NCBI RefSeq assembly: GCF_025564085.1
Contig: NZ_JAMGZJ010000068.1
Coordinates: forward strand, 62,001 to 126,000
Origin: Silvania confinis
Lineage (GTDB): Bacteria; Pseudomonadota; Gammaproteobacteria; Enterobacterales; Enterobacteriaceae
Reading direction: 5' to 3'
DNA length: 64,000 nucleotides
The translations under genes were made by a program, and so were the position numbers. Shown piece by piece: positions 44,543 through 54,910 of this stretch. Below the pieces are notes generated by a model. It searched no databases, had not been told where the DNA came from, and saw nothing but the letters and a program-made list of their open reading frames with translations. Each line of letters opens with the position of its first letter. The first letter of the stretch is position 1.

Positions 44543-45505
44543 GTGACAGTGGAGCAGGGTATGTTTGAACAAAAAACTGATAAACCGCAAGTGATTGACG
44601 GAACAAAACCACAGCTTCGTACTGTGGATCTCAATCTTTTAACCGTATTCGATGCCGTGATGCAGGAACAAAATATCACCCGAGCAGCTCACTCACTGGG
44701 GATGTCGCAGCCCGCCGTCAGCAACGCCGTAGCCAGGCTTAAGGTCATGTTTAATGACGAATTATTCGTTCGCTATGGCCGTGGTATTCAACCTACAGCA
44801 CGGGCGTTTCAACTGTTCGCATCGGTACGCCAGGCGCTGCAACTGGTACAGAACGAATTACCAGGATCGGGGTTTGACCCTTCCGTCAGCGAGCGCATTT
44901 ATCATTTGTGCGTTTGCAGCCCGCTTGATAACTATTTGACCTCGCTTATCTATAATAAAGTCGAGCAGATCGCACCCAATATTCATCTGGTCTTCAAATC
45001 ATCGCTCAATCAAAATACTGAGCACCAGTTGCGATATCAGGAAACAGAATTTGTGATTGGCTATGAAGAATTTCGCCGTCCTGAGTTTTCCTGCGTGCCA
45101 TTATTTAAAGATGAAATGGTTCTGGTGACCAGCAAAACACATCCGCGTCTGAATGGAACATTGCTGGAAAGCGATATTTATCGCGAGCAACATGCAGTTG
45201 TTGCTCTTGACCGCTACGCGTCCTTTAGCCAGCCCTGGTACGATACACCCGATAAGCAGGCCTGCGTTGCCTACCAGGGTATGGCGATGACCAGCGTCTT
45301 AAATATTGTTTCGCAAACTCAATTGGTTGCTATCGCGCCGCGCTGGCTGGTTGAAGAATTTGCTGAATCGCTGAATTTGAGGATCCAGACACTCCCTTTG
45401 AGCCTAAACTTGCGTACCTGTTACCTTTCCTGGCATGAAGCCGCCGGGCGCGATAAAGGACATCAGTGGATGGAAGAGCTTTTAGTGAGTGTCTGTAAGC
45501 ACTAA
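44543..45505 (+). CDS. leuO: LysR-type regulator LeuO
   Basis: Pleiotropic DNA-binding protein that relieves H-NS silencing. It has 320 residues (314 in E. coli). The start is the GTG at 44543, with GGGAG 6 bases upstream, as in E. coli; an ATG at 44561 with GGAGCAGGG is an alternative. The winged helix [20 protein letters not shown] near residue 45 is followed by a LysR substrate domain. It is divergent from leuABCD and ends at a strong terminator. Confidence 0.95.
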   Translation: MTVEQGMFEQKTDKPQVIDGTKPQLRTVDLNLLTVFDAVMQEQNITRAAHSLGMSQPAVSNAVARLKVMFNDELFVRYGRGIQPTARAFQLFASVRQALQLVQNELPGSGFDPSVSERIYHLCVCSPLDNYLTSLIYNKVEQIAPNIHLVFKSSLNQNTEHQLRYQETEFVIGYEEFRRPEFSCVPLFKDEMVLVTSKTHPRLNGTLLESDIYREQHAVVALDRYASFSQPWYDTPDKQACVAYQGMAMTSVLNIVSQTQLVAIAPRWLVEEFAESLNLRIQTLPLSLNLRTCYLSWHEAAGRDKGHQWMEELLVSVCKH

Positions 45506-45511
45506 AGGTAT

Positions 45512-45556
45512 CCAGGATAAATAACACTATACCTGTTATTTATCCTGGGTTTTTGT
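45512..45556 (+). terminator. leuO intrinsic terminator
   Basis: A perfect 14-bp stem, CCAGGATAAATAAC (45512-45525) with its complement at 45535-45548, has a 9-base loop and is followed by GTTTTTGTTT. It lies 6 bases after the leuO stop. Confidence 0.92.
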
Positions 45557-45802
45557 TTGATACTGATATTTTATTCTGTGATGATTTTTTCCCTGCCCGT
45601 TCCCTCGCCGTAAAAATGCATGAATTACTGAACCTCCTCGTTTTTAAATGATGAATGGGCAGTCCGCTTCGTTATCGTAGTGGATTTATCCATAACTATT
45701 TTTAATACCGCCTGTTTCTGCTTTCTTCTTTATACGTCAACGTAGGTTTGCTAATTGCCTGCCTTCCGGCGAGCGGTTATGGTAACTGTCACTCTGCACA
45801 AT
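45557..45802 (+). promoter_or_regulatory. ilvIH upstream control region
   Basis: No gene is seen. A candidate promoter is TTGCCT (45755-45760) and TATGGT (45778-45783), spacing 17. The AT-rich part before it fits the long Lrp-bound region known upstream of E. coli ilvIH. Lrp sites are too degenerate to place by eye. Confidence 0.45.
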
Positions 45803-45865
45803 AAAAAAACGCCAGAGCGTCACTCTGGCAAAAAAGACCAACAGGGCCGTTACGCCTGTTGGTCT
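45803..45865. terminator. Tandem terminator-like hairpins before ilvI, minus-oriented
   Basis: Hairpin A is GCCAGAG-CGTCA-CTCTGGC (45811-45829) and hairpin B is a perfect 10-bp stem (45836-45845 with 45855-45864, loop of 9). On the minus strand B is followed by six T, and A by a G and then seven T. Both therefore read as intrinsic terminators pointing away from ilvI. On the plus strand neither has a U tract and both could lie in the ilvIH leader RNA. Confidence 0.65.
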
Positions 45866-45890
45866 GAAACGATAAGCCTGGAGGCTAATC

Positions 45891-47615
45891 ATGGAGATGT
45901 TGTCTGGCGCCGAAATGGTCGTCCGATCGTTAATTGATCAAGGCGTGAAGCAAGTGTTCGGTTACCCTGGGGGCGCTGTCCTCGATATCTACGATGCCCT
46001 TCATACCGTCGGTGGGATCGATCACGTGCTGGTGCGCCATGAGCAGGCTGCTGTGCATATGGCTGACGGGCTGGCACGCGCAACGGGTGAAGTTGGCGTA
46101 GTGCTGGTGACCTCCGGTCCCGGGGCGACTAACGCCATTACGGGTATCGCGACGGCCTATATGGATTCGATTCCTCTGGTGGTGCTCTCCGGTCAGGTTG
46201 CCACCTCGCTGATTGGCTACGATGCCTTTCAGGAGTGTGACATGGTCGGCATTTCGCGCCCGGTGGTGAAACACAGCTTCCTCGTCAAGCAGACGGAAGA
46301 TATTCCGGGCGTGCTGAAAAAAGCCTTCTGGCTGGCGGCGAGCGGGCGTCCTGGCCCGGTGGTGGTCGATCTTCCAAAAGACATTCTCAACCCGGCAAAC
46401 AAAATGCCTTACGTCTGGCCGGAGTCGGTCAGCATGCGTTCTTATAATCCAACAACTCAGGGACACAAAGGCCAGATTAAACGGGCGTTGCAAACGCTGG
46501 TTGCCGCTAAAAAACCGGTGGTGTACGTCGGCGGCGGGGCCGTGAACTCACAGTGCGGATCGCAGCTGCGTGAGCTTATCGAAAAGCTGAACCTCCCGGT
46601 GGCATCGTCACTGATGGGGCTCGGGGCTTTCCCGGCATCCCACCGTCAGGCGCTCGGTATGCTCGGGATGCACGGCACCTACGAAGCCAACATGACGATG
46701 CATAATTCCGATGTCATTTTTGCCGTGGGGGTGCGCTTTGACGATCGCACCACCAATAATCTGGCAAAATACTGTCCGAATGCCACAGTGCTGCACATCG
46801 ATATTGATCCGACGTCTATTTCCAAAACCGTTCCGGCGGATGTGCCGATTGTTGGCGACGCGCGTCAGGTGCTGGAACAGATGCTTGAGCTACTGGCTCA
46901 GGAAAGCTCTGTTCAGCCGCTGGATGATAATCGTGACTGGTGGCTGCAGATTGAGCAGTGGCGCGCGCGTCAGTGCCTGAAATATGACACGCAAAGTGCG
47001 AGTATCAAGCCGCAGGCGGTCATCGAAACCATCTGGCGTCTGACCAATGGTGAGGCCTATGTGACCTCTGATGTAGGTCAACACCAGATGTTTGCCGCGC
47101 TCTATTATCCGTTTGATAAACCACGCCGCTGGATCAATTCCGGTGGTCTGGGCACCATGGGATTCGGTCTGCCCGCTGCGCTGGGTGTCAAACTGGCGCT
47201 GCCGGACGAAACGGTGGTCTGTGTAACAGGCGATGGCAGCATTCAGATGAACATTCAGGAGCTGTCGACTGCGTTGCAGTATGACCTCCCCGTGCTGGTG
47301 CTGAACCTGAACAACGGCTACCTCGGGATGGTGAAGCAGTGGCAGGACATGATCTATTCCGGGCGTCATTCACAATCGTATATGAAATCGCTGCCGGACT
47401 TTGTTCGTCTGGCAGAAGCTTATGGCCACGTGGGGATTCGCATCAGCGATCCGGCGGAGCTGGAAGCGAAGCTCAATGAAGCCCTGGAACACGTCAGGAA
47501 CAACCGTCTGGTGTTTGTCGATGTCGTTGTCGATGGCACCGAACATGTGTATCCGATGCACATTCGCGGTGGCGGTATGGATGAAATGTGGTTAAGCAAA
47601 ACGGAGAGGACCTGA
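45891..47615 (+). CDS. ilvI: Acetolactate synthase III large subunit
   Basis: TPP- and FAD-dependent synthase for valine, leucine and isoleucine. It has 574 residues like E. coli. The catalytic Glu lies in [13 protein letters not shown] near 48. [12 protein letters not shown] through NLNNGYLG, near 440-465, is the TPP/Mg motif. GGAGG lies 9 bases before the ATG. It is followed after one base by ilvH. Confidence 0.98.
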   Translation: MEMLSGAEMVVRSLIDQGVKQVFGYPGGAVLDIYDALHTVGGIDHVLVRHEQAAVHMADGLARATGEVGVVLVTSGPGATNAITGIATAYMDSIPLVVLSGQVATSLIGYDAFQECDMVGISRPVVKHSFLVKQTEDIPGVLKKAFWLAASGRPGPVVVDLPKDILNPANKMPYVWPESVSMRSYNPTTQGHKGQIKRALQTLVAAKKPVVYVGGGAVNSQCGSQLRELIEKLNLPVASSLMGLGAFPASHRQALGMLGMHGTYEANMTMHNSDVIFAVGVRFDDRTTNNLAKYCPNATVLHIDIDPTSISKTVPADVPIVGDARQVLEQMLELLAQESSVQPLDDNRDWWLQIEQWRARQCLKYDTQSASIKPQAVIETIWRLTNGEAYVTSDVGQHQMFAALYYPFDKPRRWINSGGLGTMGFGLPAALGVKLALPDETVVCVTGDGSIQMNIQELSTALQYDLPVLVLNLNNGYLGMVKQWQDMIYSGRHSQSYMKSLPDFVRLAEAYGHVGIRISDPAELEAKLNEALEHVRNNRLVFVDVVVDGTEHVYPMHIRGGGMDEMWLSKTERT

Positions 47616-47616
47616 T

Positions 47617-48108
47617 ATGCGCCGGATACTGTCTGTATTACTGGAAAACGAGTCCGGTGCGCTGTCGCGCGTGATTGGGCTTTTTGCACAGCGCGGCTAC
47701 AACATCGAAAGTCTGACGGTTGCCCCGACCGACGACCCGACCCTCTCCCGCATGACCATCCAGACGGTGGGCGATGCAAAGGTGCTGGAGCAGATTGAAA
47801 AGCAACTGCACAAGCTGGTTGATGTCTTGCGTGTCAGTGAGCTGGGTCAGGGGGCTTACGTTGAACGTGAAGTTATGCTGGTCAAAATTCAGGCGACCGG
47901 CTACGGGCGCGAAGAGGTGAAACGCAACGCGGATATTTTCCGTGGGCAGATCATCGATGTGACCCCCTCTATCTATACCGTCCAGCTCGCCGGGACCAGC
48001 GATAAGCTGGATGCTTTTCTCGCCTCGGTGAGAGATGTCGCAAAAATCGTTGAAGTGGCGCGCTCCGGCGTCGTGGGGCTTTCCCGCGGTGATAAAGTGA
48101 TGCGTTAA
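47617..48108 (+). CDS. ilvH: Acetolactate synthase III regulatory subunit
   Basis: Valine-binding subunit that activates IlvI and gives it feedback inhibition. It has 163 residues. An N-terminal ACT domain ([20 protein letters not shown]) binds valine, followed by the ALS_ss_C domain. It starts one base after the ilvI stop and ends before a strong terminator. Confidence 0.98.
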   Translation: MRRILSVLLENESGALSRVIGLFAQRGYNIESLTVAPTDDPTLSRMTIQTVGDAKVLEQIEKQLHKLVDVLRVSELGQGAYVEREVMLVKIQATGYGREEVKRNADIFRGQIIDVTPSIYTVQLAGTSDKLDAFLASVRDVAKIVEVARSGVVGLSRGDKVMR

Positions 48109-48133
48109 GGCCAAAAAAGTTCGCCTCAATCTT

Positions 48134-48162
48134 GCCCGGCGACTCTTGCCGGGCTTTTTTTT
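48134..48162 (+). terminator. ilvIH intrinsic terminator
   Basis: GCCCGGC (48134-48140) pairs with GCCGGGC (48148-48154), loop GACTCTT, followed by eight T. It ends ilvIH before cra. Confidence 0.9.
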
Positions 48163-48288
48163 GTGTACAGGCGCATTTGTGCTGACAAAAGCGGTTGCTG
48201 CCCGGACTATTCTGCGCTTAGATGTTACAAGATTTAGCCATAACCCTGGCAAGGTCATGGACTCTTTTATTTCTTTTAAGGGGCAATT

Positions 48289-49293
48289 GTGAAACTGGAT
48301 GAAATCGCCAGACTCGCTGGCGTGTCGCGAACCACGGCAAGCTATGTGATTAACGGTAAAGCGAAGCAGTATCGTGTCAGCGATAAGACCGTTGAGAAAG
48401 TCATGGCCGTGGTGCGTGAACATAACTACCATCCGAATGCCGTGGCGGCAGGTTTACGCGCCGGGCGCACCCGATCGATCGGTCTGGTGATCCCGGATCT
48501 CGAAAACACCAGCTATACGCGGATTGCAAACTATCTTGAGCGTCAGGCACGTCAGCGTGGCTATCAACTGCTGATCGCCTGTTCCGAAGATCAGCCCGAC
48601 AATGAAATGCGCTGCATTGAGCACCTGCTCCAGCGCCAGGTGGATGCGATCATTGTTTCCACTGCGCTTCCTCCTGAGCATCCGTTTTATCAACGCTGGG
48701 CGAATGATTCGTTTCCGATCGTCGCGCTCGATCGCGCATTAGATCGTGAGCACTTCACCAGTGTCGTTGGGGCCGATCAGGACGATGCCGAGATGCTGGC
48801 AGCCGAACTGCGCACCTTCCCGGCGGAAAATGTACTGTACCTCGGTGCGCTGCCCGAGCTTTCGGTGAGCTTTTTACGTGAGCAAGGATTCCGCACAGCC
48901 TGGAAAGACGATCCGCGCACAGTGGATTACCTGTATGCCAACAGCTACGAGCGCGAAGCGGCGGCGCAGCTGTTCGAGAAATGGCTGGAAACCCATCCGA
49001 TGCCGCAGGCGCTGTTCACGACCTCATTTGCGCTGCTGCAGGGGGTAATGGACGTCACCCTACGTCGTGATGGCAAGCTGCCGTCAGACCTGGCAATTGC
49101 CACGTTCGGTGATAATGAGCTGCTCGATTTCCTGCAATGCCCGGTTCTGGCGGTAGCGCAGCGCCATCGCGATGTGGCTGAGCGTGTGCTGGAGATTGTG
49201 CTGGCAAGCCTGGATGAACCGCGTAAGCCGAAACCAGGACTGACGCGTATCCGGCGTAATCTCTATCGTCGCGGTGTGTTAAGTCGTACTTAA
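48289..49293 (+). CDS. cra: Catabolite repressor/activator Cra (FruR)
   Basis: LacI/GalR regulator of glycolysis and gluconeogenesis, released by fructose 1-phosphate. It has 334 residues from a GTG start, as in E. coli, with AAGGGG just upstream. The helix-turn-helix [20 protein letters not shown] is at the N-terminus, the hinge near residue 50, and a periplasmic-binding-like effector domain follows. It is monocistronic, with 180 bases after ilvH. Confidence 0.97.
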   Translation: MKLDEIARLAGVSRTTASYVINGKAKQYRVSDKTVEKVMAVVREHNYHPNAVAAGLRAGRTRSIGLVIPDLENTSYTRIANYLERQARQRGYQLLIACSEDQPDNEMRCIEHLLQRQVDAIIVSTALPPEHPFYQRWANDSFPIVALDRALDREHFTSVVGADQDDAEMLAAELRTFPAENVLYLGALPELSVSFLREQGFRTAWKDDPRTVDYLYANSYEREAAAQLFEKWLETHPMPQALFTTSFALLQGVMDVTLRRDGKLPSDLAIATFGDNELLDFLQCPVLAVAQRHRDVAERVLEIVLASLDEPRKPKPGLTRIRRNLYRRGVLSRT

Positions 49294-49809
49294 GTGCAGC
49301 AGGGCAGTGAAAACTGCCCTGAATTCCCTAGGCGTGTCCGCTTAATAATTCCCTTATTGTTTTTAAGATAATTCCTTAAAACTCATTGCTTGTTCGTCTT
49401 TTTATTTTCGTTCGTCATTTAAAAGTTTCTTTCACACTTATTAATTGTCATTAAGCGTCTATTTTGTATTATTTTGTTACATCCATTCCTGCCGATGCTG
49501 AAATATCAGCCATTTTTACCTTCTCAGCCTACCCACCGACACGACCCCGACAGATGCTTCGCGCCAGCAGTGAATCTGAGGCTGTCATCCCCCGGCAATA
49601 TGGCTTAAAATGCCGCCCGCGTCGCAAACTGACACTTTATATTTCCTTGCGATGATATGAGCTATGTTTTAACGCTGTTATGTATATTCGAGTTTTTTCT
49701 TACAAATATTCATCACGTTAATTTGTCGCGCCGGTTGTGCAGTAATTAGCCAGGTCAGGATCGGTCCGTAAATCAGATGCATTTAGACTGATGTCGCGGA
49801 AGTCCTGGC
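49294..49809. other. cra-mraZ intergenic region
   Basis: 516 bases without a believable gene. A GNRA-loop hairpin, AGGGCAGT/ACTGCCCT (49301-49320), follows cra but has no T run. The middle is AT-rich. A nested dyad lies at 49748-49810, with arms AGCCAGG/CCTGGCT and ATCAG/CTGAT around ATGCAT, ending at the mraZ -35. Confidence 0.6.
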
Positions 49810-49839
49810 TTGACAAGCTTTTCCATCGCTCCGTAAACT
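49810..49839 (+). promoter_or_regulatory. Pmra, main promoter of the dcw cluster
   Basis: Perfect -35 TTGACA (49810-49815) and -10 TAAACT (49834-49839), spacing 18. Nearly identical to E. coli Pmra, which drives mraZ to at least ftsW. Confidence 0.85.
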
Positions 49840-49846
49840 CCTTCAA

Positions 49847-49871
49847 GTGGGAATTTGTGGGTTAAAGTGGT
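49847..49871 (+). promoter_or_regulatory. MraZ operator repeats
   Basis: Three direct boxes with 10-bp period, GTGGG (49847), GTGGG (49857) and GTGGT (49867), lie between Pmra and the mraZ start. MraZ represses its own operon by binding such TGGG repeats. The third box is imperfect. Confidence 0.8.
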
Positions 49872-49890
49872 GAGGAGGGGTGAGACTGGC

Positions 49891-50349
49891 ATGTTTCGTG
49901 GCGCTACGTTAGTCAATCTCGACAGCAAAGGACGTATATCGGTACCAACCCGATACCGTGACCAGCTGAACGAGAGCGCTTCAGGTCAAATGGTCTGCAC
50001 CATTGACATCAACCACGCCTGCCTGCTGCTTTACCCCTTGCCGGAATGGGAAATCATTGAGCAAAAGCTGTCTCGACTGTCGAGCATGAACCCGCAGGAA
50101 CGCCGTGTACAGCGGCTGTTATTGGGACATGCCAGTGAATGTCAGATGGACAGTGCAGGGCGTTTATTGATTGCGCCTGTGCTGCGGCAACATGCCGGTC
50201 TGACGAAAGAAGTGATGCTGGTCGGACAGTTCAATAAGTTTGAACTGTGGGATGAAACGGCCTGGTATCAACGGGTCAAGGAAGATATCGACGCTGAACA
50301 CTCTGATTCCGCGACAATGTCGGAACGATTGCAGGATTTGTCTCTATAA
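49891..50349 (+). CDS. mraZ: Transcriptional regulator MraZ
   Basis: AbrB/SpoVT-fold repressor of the dcw cluster. I start at the ATG of [11 protein letters not shown] (49891), giving 152 residues as in E. coli; the upstream GTG-type starts fall inside the operator. Two SpoVT-AbrB repeats carry D-x-K-GR ([13 protein letters not shown]) and [13 protein letters not shown]. The stop is followed one base later by rsmH. Confidence 0.97.
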   Translation: MFRGATLVNLDSKGRISVPTRYRDQLNESASGQMVCTIDINHACLLLYPLPEWEIIEQKLSRLSSMNPQERRVQRLLLGHASECQMDSAGRLLIAPVLRQHAGLTKEVMLVGQFNKFELWDETAWYQRVKEDIDAEHSDSATMSERLQDLSL

Positions 50350-50350
50350 A

Positions 50351-51292
50351 ATGATGGAAAATTATAAACATACAACGGTGTTGCTCGATGAGGCCGTTAA
50401 CGGACTGAATATTCGTCCTGATGGCATCTATATTGACGGCACGTTTGGCCGTGGCGGCCACTCGCGCTTGATCCTGTCCCAGCTGGGCGCAGAAGGGCGC
50501 TTGATCGCTATCGATCGCGATCCGCAGGCGATTGAAGTGGCCAAAACTATTGACGATCCGCGCTTTTCCATTGTGCATGGTCCATTTTCTGCGTTGGCAG
50601 ACTATGTCGACGAGCGCGGGTTAACGGGCAAGATTGACGGCATTCTGCTCGATCTCGGCGTGTCTTCCCCGCAGCTTGACGATGCTGAACGCGGTTTCTC
50701 CTTTATGCGTGACGGTCCGCTGGATATGCGTATGGATCCGACTCGCGGTCAGTCTGCTGCTGAATGGCTGCAAACCGCAGAAGAAGCGGATATCGCCTGG
50801 GTGATCAAAACCTTTGGCGAAGAGCGGTTTGGCAAGCGGATCGCCCGTGCCATTGTTGATCGCAACCGCATCGAACCGATGACGCGTACCAAAGAGCTGG
50901 CGACCGTCATTGCGGCGGCCATGCCGGTAAAAGACAAGTTTAAACATCCCGCGACCCGCACCTTCCAGGCGGTGCGCATCTGGGTGAACAGCGAGCTGGA
51001 AGAGATTGAACAGGCGTTAAAAAACTCGCTGGGCGTGCTGGCGCCGGGTGGGCGTTTGTCCATTATCAGCTTCCACTCTCTGGAAGACAGGATCGTCAAA
51101 CGCTTTATGCGTGAGCAAAGCCGCGGCCCGCAGGTTCCGGCCGGACTGCCGATGACGGAAGAACAGCTCAGGAAGCTGGGCGGCCGTCAGCTGCGGGTGC
51201 TGGGCAAATTAATGCCGGGTGAGGAAGAAGTGGCAGAAAACACGCGCGCCCGAAGCTCAGTGTTGCGCATCGCAGAAAGGACTGACGCATGA
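50351..51292 (+). CDS. rsmH: 16S rRNA m4C1402 methyltransferase RsmH
   Basis: Adds the N4-methyl group of m4Cm1402 in the 30S P site. I start at [12 protein letters not shown] (50351), giving 313 residues as in E. coli; the longer frame is mraZ in another frame. The SAM motif [10 protein letters not shown] near 35 and [11 protein letters not shown] near 105 are intact. Its end overlaps ftsL by 4 bases. Confidence 0.97.
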   Translation: MMENYKHTTVLLDEAVNGLNIRPDGIYIDGTFGRGGHSRLILSQLGAEGRLIAIDRDPQAIEVAKTIDDPRFSIVHGPFSALADYVDERGLTGKIDGILLDLGVSSPQLDDAERGFSFMRDGPLDMRMDPTRGQSAAEWLQTAEEADIAWVIKTFGEERFGKRIARAIVDRNRIEPMTRTKELATVIAAAMPVKDKFKHPATRTFQAVRIWVNSELEEIEQALKNSLGVLAPGGRLSIISFHSLEDRIVKRFMREQSRGPQVPAGLPMTEEQLRKLGGRQLRVLGKLMPGEEEVAENTRARSSVLRIAERTDA

Positions 51293-51654
51293 TCGGCATC
51301 GTGGCAGAAACTCTCAGCAAAGTGAAAGGAACCCTGGCGAGCAATGAGCGCCATGCCTTGCCCGGTGTTATCTGGGAAGATCTTTTACGTTGCGGGAAGC
51401 TGCCACTGTGCCTGTTTATCTGCATCATCGTGTCTGCGGTGACGGTTGTTACCACCGCGCACCATACCCGTTTGTTAACGGCGCAGCGCGAACAGCTGGT
51501 GCTGGAGCGTGATGCGCTGGATATCGAGTGGCGAAATCTGATTCTTGAAGAAAATGCGCTCGGCGATCATAGCCGGGTAGAACGGATCGCAACGGAAAAG
51601 CTGCAAATGCAGCATGTTGATCCCTCTCAGGAAAATATCGTAGTACAAAAATAA
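51289..51654 (+). CDS. ftsL: Cell division protein FtsL
   Basis: Bitopic divisome protein of 121 residues. A short cytoplasmic tail is followed by one membrane helix (about 38-57, [18 protein letters not shown]). The periplasmic coiled coil, about 62-99, pairs with FtsB and FtsQ and helps activate FtsWI. It is coupled to rsmH by an ATGA overlap and lies 15 bases before ftsI. Confidence 0.97.
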   Translation: MIGIVAETLSKVKGTLASNERHALPGVIWEDLLRCGKLPLCLFICIIVSAVTVVTTAHHTRLLTAQREQLVLERDALDIEWRNLILEENALGDHSRVERIATEKLQMQHVDPSQENIVVQK

Positions 51655-51669
51655 GGGAAAACGCGACGC

Positions 51670-53436
51670 ATGAAACCCGCGGCGAAGGCGCTAAAACCAA
51701 AACGTCAGGAAGAACAGGCCAGCTTTATCAGCTGGCGTTTTGCGTTGCTGTGCGGCTGCATTTTACTGGCGCTGACGTTCCTGCTGGGTCGGGTGGCATG
51801 GTTGCAGATCATCGCGCCCGACATGCTGGTTCGCCAGGGCGATATGCGTTCCCTGCGCGTGCAAGAAGTCTCCACCTCACGCGGTCTGATCACTGATCGC
51901 TCGGGCCGCCCGCTGGCGGTCAGCGTGCCGGTGAAAGCGATCTGGGCGGATCCCAAAGAGCTGCACGACGCGGGCGGGATCACTCTCGATAACCGCTGGA
52001 AAGCGTTGTCTGACGCGTTAAAAATGCCGCTCGATCAGTTGGCAACGCGCGTGAATGCGAACCCGAAAGGGCGCTTTATCTATCTGGCGCGTCAGGTAAA
52101 CCCTGATATGGCTGATTATATCAAAAAGCTGAAGCTGCCCGGGATTCATCTGCGTGAAGAGTCGCGTCGTTACTACCCATCGGGGGAAGTGACTGCCCAC
52201 CTGATCGGCTTCACCAACGTCGACAGCCAGGGGATTGAAGGCGTTGAGAAGAGTTTCGACAAATGGCTCACCGGCCAGCCGGGCGAGCGCGTGGTGCGTA
52301 AAGATCGCTATGGCCGTGTAATCGAAGATATCTCCTCGACGGACAGTCAGGCGGCGCACAACCTGGCGCTGAGTATCGACGAACGTTTACAGGCGCTGGT
52401 TTATCGCGAACTGAACAACGCCGTTGCCTTTAACAAGGCCGAGTCAGGCAGCGCCGTGCTGGTGGATGTGAGCACCGGTGAAGTGCTGGCAATGGCGAGC
52501 AGCCCGTCTTATAACCCCAATAATTTTGCCGGAACTGCCAAAGACGCGATGCGTAACCGCTCGATCACCGACGTCTTCGAGCCGGGCTCGACGGTCAAAC
52601 CGATGGTGGTGATGTCCGCCCTGCAGCGCGGCATCGTCAATGAAAACACGGTGTTGAATACGGCCCCTTACCGAATTAACGGCCACGAAATCAAAGACGT
52701 GGCACGCTACAGCGAATTGACCCTCACCGGGGTCCTGCAGAAGTCGAGTAACGTTGGTGTTTCTAAGCTGGCGTTAGCGATGCCGTCCTCAGCGTTAGTA
52801 GATACCTACTCACGTTTTGGGCTTGGAAAGGCGACCAATTTGGGGTTGGTCGGAGAACGCAGTGGCTTATATCCTCAAAAAAAACGGTGGTCTGACATAG
52901 AGAGGGCCACCTTCTCTTTCGGCTACGGGCTAATGGTAACGCCGTTACAGCTAGCGCGAGTCTATGCAACGATTGGCAGTTATGGCGTCTATCGCCCGCT
53001 GTCGATCACCAAAGTTGATCCCCCGGTTCCCGGTGAGCGTATTTTCCCGGAATCGATCGTGCGTACCGTTGTTCACATGATGGAAAGCGTGGCACTGCCC
53101 GGAGGCGGTGGCGTGAAGGCGGCGATCAAAGGCTATCGCATCGCGATTAAAACCGGTACCGCGAAGAAAGTCGGACCGGATGGCCGCTACATCAACAAAT
53201 ATATTGCGTACACCGCGGGCGTTGCGCCTGCGAGTAATCCACGATTTGCGCTGGTGGTCGTCATAAACGATCCACAGGCGGGTAAATATTACGGCGGCGC
53301 CGTTTCCGCGCCGGTCTTCGGTGCCATTATGGGCGGCGTTCTGCGCACCATGAACATCGAGCCGGATGCGCTGGCAACGGGCGAGAAAAGTGAATTTGTA
53401 ACTAATCAAGGCGAGGGAACAGGTGGCAGATCGTAA
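51670..53436 (+). CDS. ftsI: Peptidoglycan transpeptidase FtsI (PBP3)
   Basis: Septal DD-transpeptidase and target of aztreonam and cephalexin. It has 588 residues as in E. coli. One membrane helix (about 20-45) is followed by a pedestal domain and a transpeptidase with nucleophile S307 in STVK, S359-S360-N361 and KTGTAKK near 494. The loop after P333 reads YRINGHE with no 4-residue insertion of the kind tied to reduced beta-lactam binding. The end overlaps murE by 14 bases. Confidence 0.98.
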   Translation: MKPAAKALKPKRQEEQASFISWRFALLCGCILLALTFLLGRVAWLQIIAPDMLVRQGDMRSLRVQEVSTSRGLITDRSGRPLAVSVPVKAIWADPKELHDAGGITLDNRWKALSDALKMPLDQLATRVNANPKGRFIYLARQVNPDMADYIKKLKLPGIHLREESRRYYPSGEVTAHLIGFTNVDSQGIEGVEKSFDKWLTGQPGERVVRKDRYGRVIEDISSTDSQAAHNLALSIDERLQALVYRELNNAVAFNKAESGSAVLVDVSTGEVLAMASSPSYNPNNFAGTAKDAMRNRSITDVFEPGSTVKPMVVMSALQRGIVNENTVLNTAPYRINGHEIKDVARYSELTLTGVLQKSSNVGVSKLALAMPSSALVDTYSRFGLGKATNLGLVGERSGLYPQKKRWSDIERATFSFGYGLMVTPLQLARVYATIGSYGVYRPLSITKVDPPVPGERIFPESIVRTVVHMMESVALPGGGGVKAAIKGYRIAIKTGTAKKVGPDGRYINKYIAYTAGVAPASNPRFALVVVINDPQAGKYYGGAVSAPVFGAIMGGVLRTMNIEPDALATGEKSEFVTNQGEGTGGRS

Positions 53437-54910
53437 TTTGCGCGACCTTCTTGCTCCGTGGGTATCAGGTTTACCTGCGCGAGAACTGCGGGAGATGGTA
53501 CTCGACAGCCGTTTGGCTGCATCGGGCGATCTTTTTGTGGCCGTGGTGGGTCATCAGGCGGACGGGCGTCGGTATATCCCGCAGGCGATTGCGCAAGGTG
53601 TAGCTGCCATTATTGCTGAGGCAAAAGATGAGGCCGCCGACGGTGAAATTCGTGAAATGCACGGTGTGCCGGTCATCTATCTCAGCCAGTTAACTGAACG
53701 CCTCTCCGCGCTGGCTGGGCGTTTTTACCATGAGCCATCCGACAGGCTGCGTCTGATCGGCATCACCGGCACTAACGGTAAGACCACCACCACACAGCTG
53801 GTGGCGCAATGGAGCCAGCTGCTGGGTGAAACCAGCGCGGTGATGGGCACGGTCGGTAACGGTCTGCTGGGCAAAGTCAGCCCAACGGAAAACACCACCG
53901 GCTCTGCCGTCGATGTACAGCATGTGCTGGCCGGTCTGACAGGGCATGGGGCGACCTTTGCCGCGATGGAAGTGTCATCCCACGGGCTGGTACAGCACCG
54001 CGTGGCGGCGCTGAAGTTTGCCGCCTCCGTGTTCACTAACCTGAGTCGGGACCATCTCGACTACCACGGTGATATGGAAAACTACGAAGCGGCGAAATGG
54101 CTGCTTTATTCCACGCATCAATGCGGGCAGGCGATTATCAATGCTGATGACGAAGTTGGCCGCCGCTGGCTGGCTAAGCTGCCGGATGCGGTTGCCGTCT
54201 CGATGGCAGATCACATTAACCCGAACTGTCACGGCCGCTGGTTAAAAGCTACCGACGTGGCCTACCACGACAGCGGCGCGACGATCCGCTTTGCCTCTTC
54301 GTGGGGCGAGGGCGAAATCGAAAGCCGCCTGATGGGCGCGTTTAACGTGAGTAACCTGCTGCTGGCCCTGGCAACCCTGCTGGCGCTGGATTACCCGCTG
54401 GCAGAACTTCTCAACACCGCCACGCAACTGCAGCCAGTATGCGGGCGAATGGAAGTGTTCAGCGCGCCGGGCAAGCCGACGGTGGTGGTCGATTACGCCC
54501 ATACACCAGATGCGCTGGAAAAAGCGCTCGAAGCCGCCCGTCTGCACTGTGCCGGCACGCTGTGGTGCGTCTTTGGCTGCGGCGGCGATCGCGATAAAGG
54601 CAAACGTCCGCTGATGGGTGCGATTGCTGAACAGTTCGCTGATATTGCCGTTGTCACTGATGACAATCCGCGTACCGAAGAACCTCGCGCCATTATCAAC
54701 GACATTCTGGCCGGGATGCTGGATGCAGGGCGTGCTCGCGTGGTGGAAGGCCGTGCCGAAGCGGTCACCAATACCATCATGCAGGCAACTGAAAACGACG
54801 TCGTGCTGCTGGCCGGTAAGGGCCATGAAGATTATCAGGTCGTCGGCACCCACCGTCTGGATTACTCCGACCGTATCACCGCGGCACGTCTGCTGGGAGT
54901 GGTGGCATGA
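53423..54910 (+). CDS. murE: UDP-MurNAc-tripeptide synthetase (meso-DAP adding)
   Basis: ATP-dependent ligase that adds meso-diaminopimelate. It has 495 residues from a GTG start inside the ftsI end. [13 protein letters not shown] near 114 binds [12 protein letters not shown] near 412 is the motif that selects diaminopimelate over lysine, consistent with dapB at the window start. Its stop overlaps murF by 4 bases. Confidence 0.98.
   Translation: MADRNLRDLLAPWVSGLPARELREMVLDSRLAASGDLFVAVVGHQADGRRYIPQAIAQGVAAIIAEAKDEAADGEIREMHGVPVIYLSQLTERLSALAGRFYHEPSDRLRLIGITGTNGKTTTTQLVAQWSQLLGETSAVMGTVGNGLLGKVSPTENTTGSAVDVQHVLAGLTGHGATFAAMEVSSHGLVQHRVAALKFAASVFTNLSRDHLDYHGDMENYEAAKWLLYSTHQCGQAIINADDEVGRRWLAKLPDAVAVSMADHINPNCHGRWLKATDVAYHDSGATIRFASSWGEGEIESRLMGAFNVSNLLLALATLLALDYPLAELLNTATQLQPVCGRMEVFSAPGKPTVVVDYAHTPDALEKALEAARLHCAGTLWCVFGCGGDRDKGKRPLMGAIAEQFADIAVVTDDNPRTEEPRAIINDILAGMLDAGRARVVEGRAEAVTNTIMQATENDVVLLAGKGHEDYQVVGTHRLDYSDRITAARLLGVVA

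Noticed and set aside
44365-44679. 104-codon minus-strand ORF crossing the leuO start
   Set aside because: Half of it lies opposite leuO coding sequence and the rest is in AT-rich DNA. No start signals or known motifs.
49464-49655. 63-codon ORF in the cra-mraZ gap
   Set aside because: No ribosome binding site, low-complexity Arg/Ser-rich tail, no resemblance to a known protein. The equivalent gap in E. coli has no gene.
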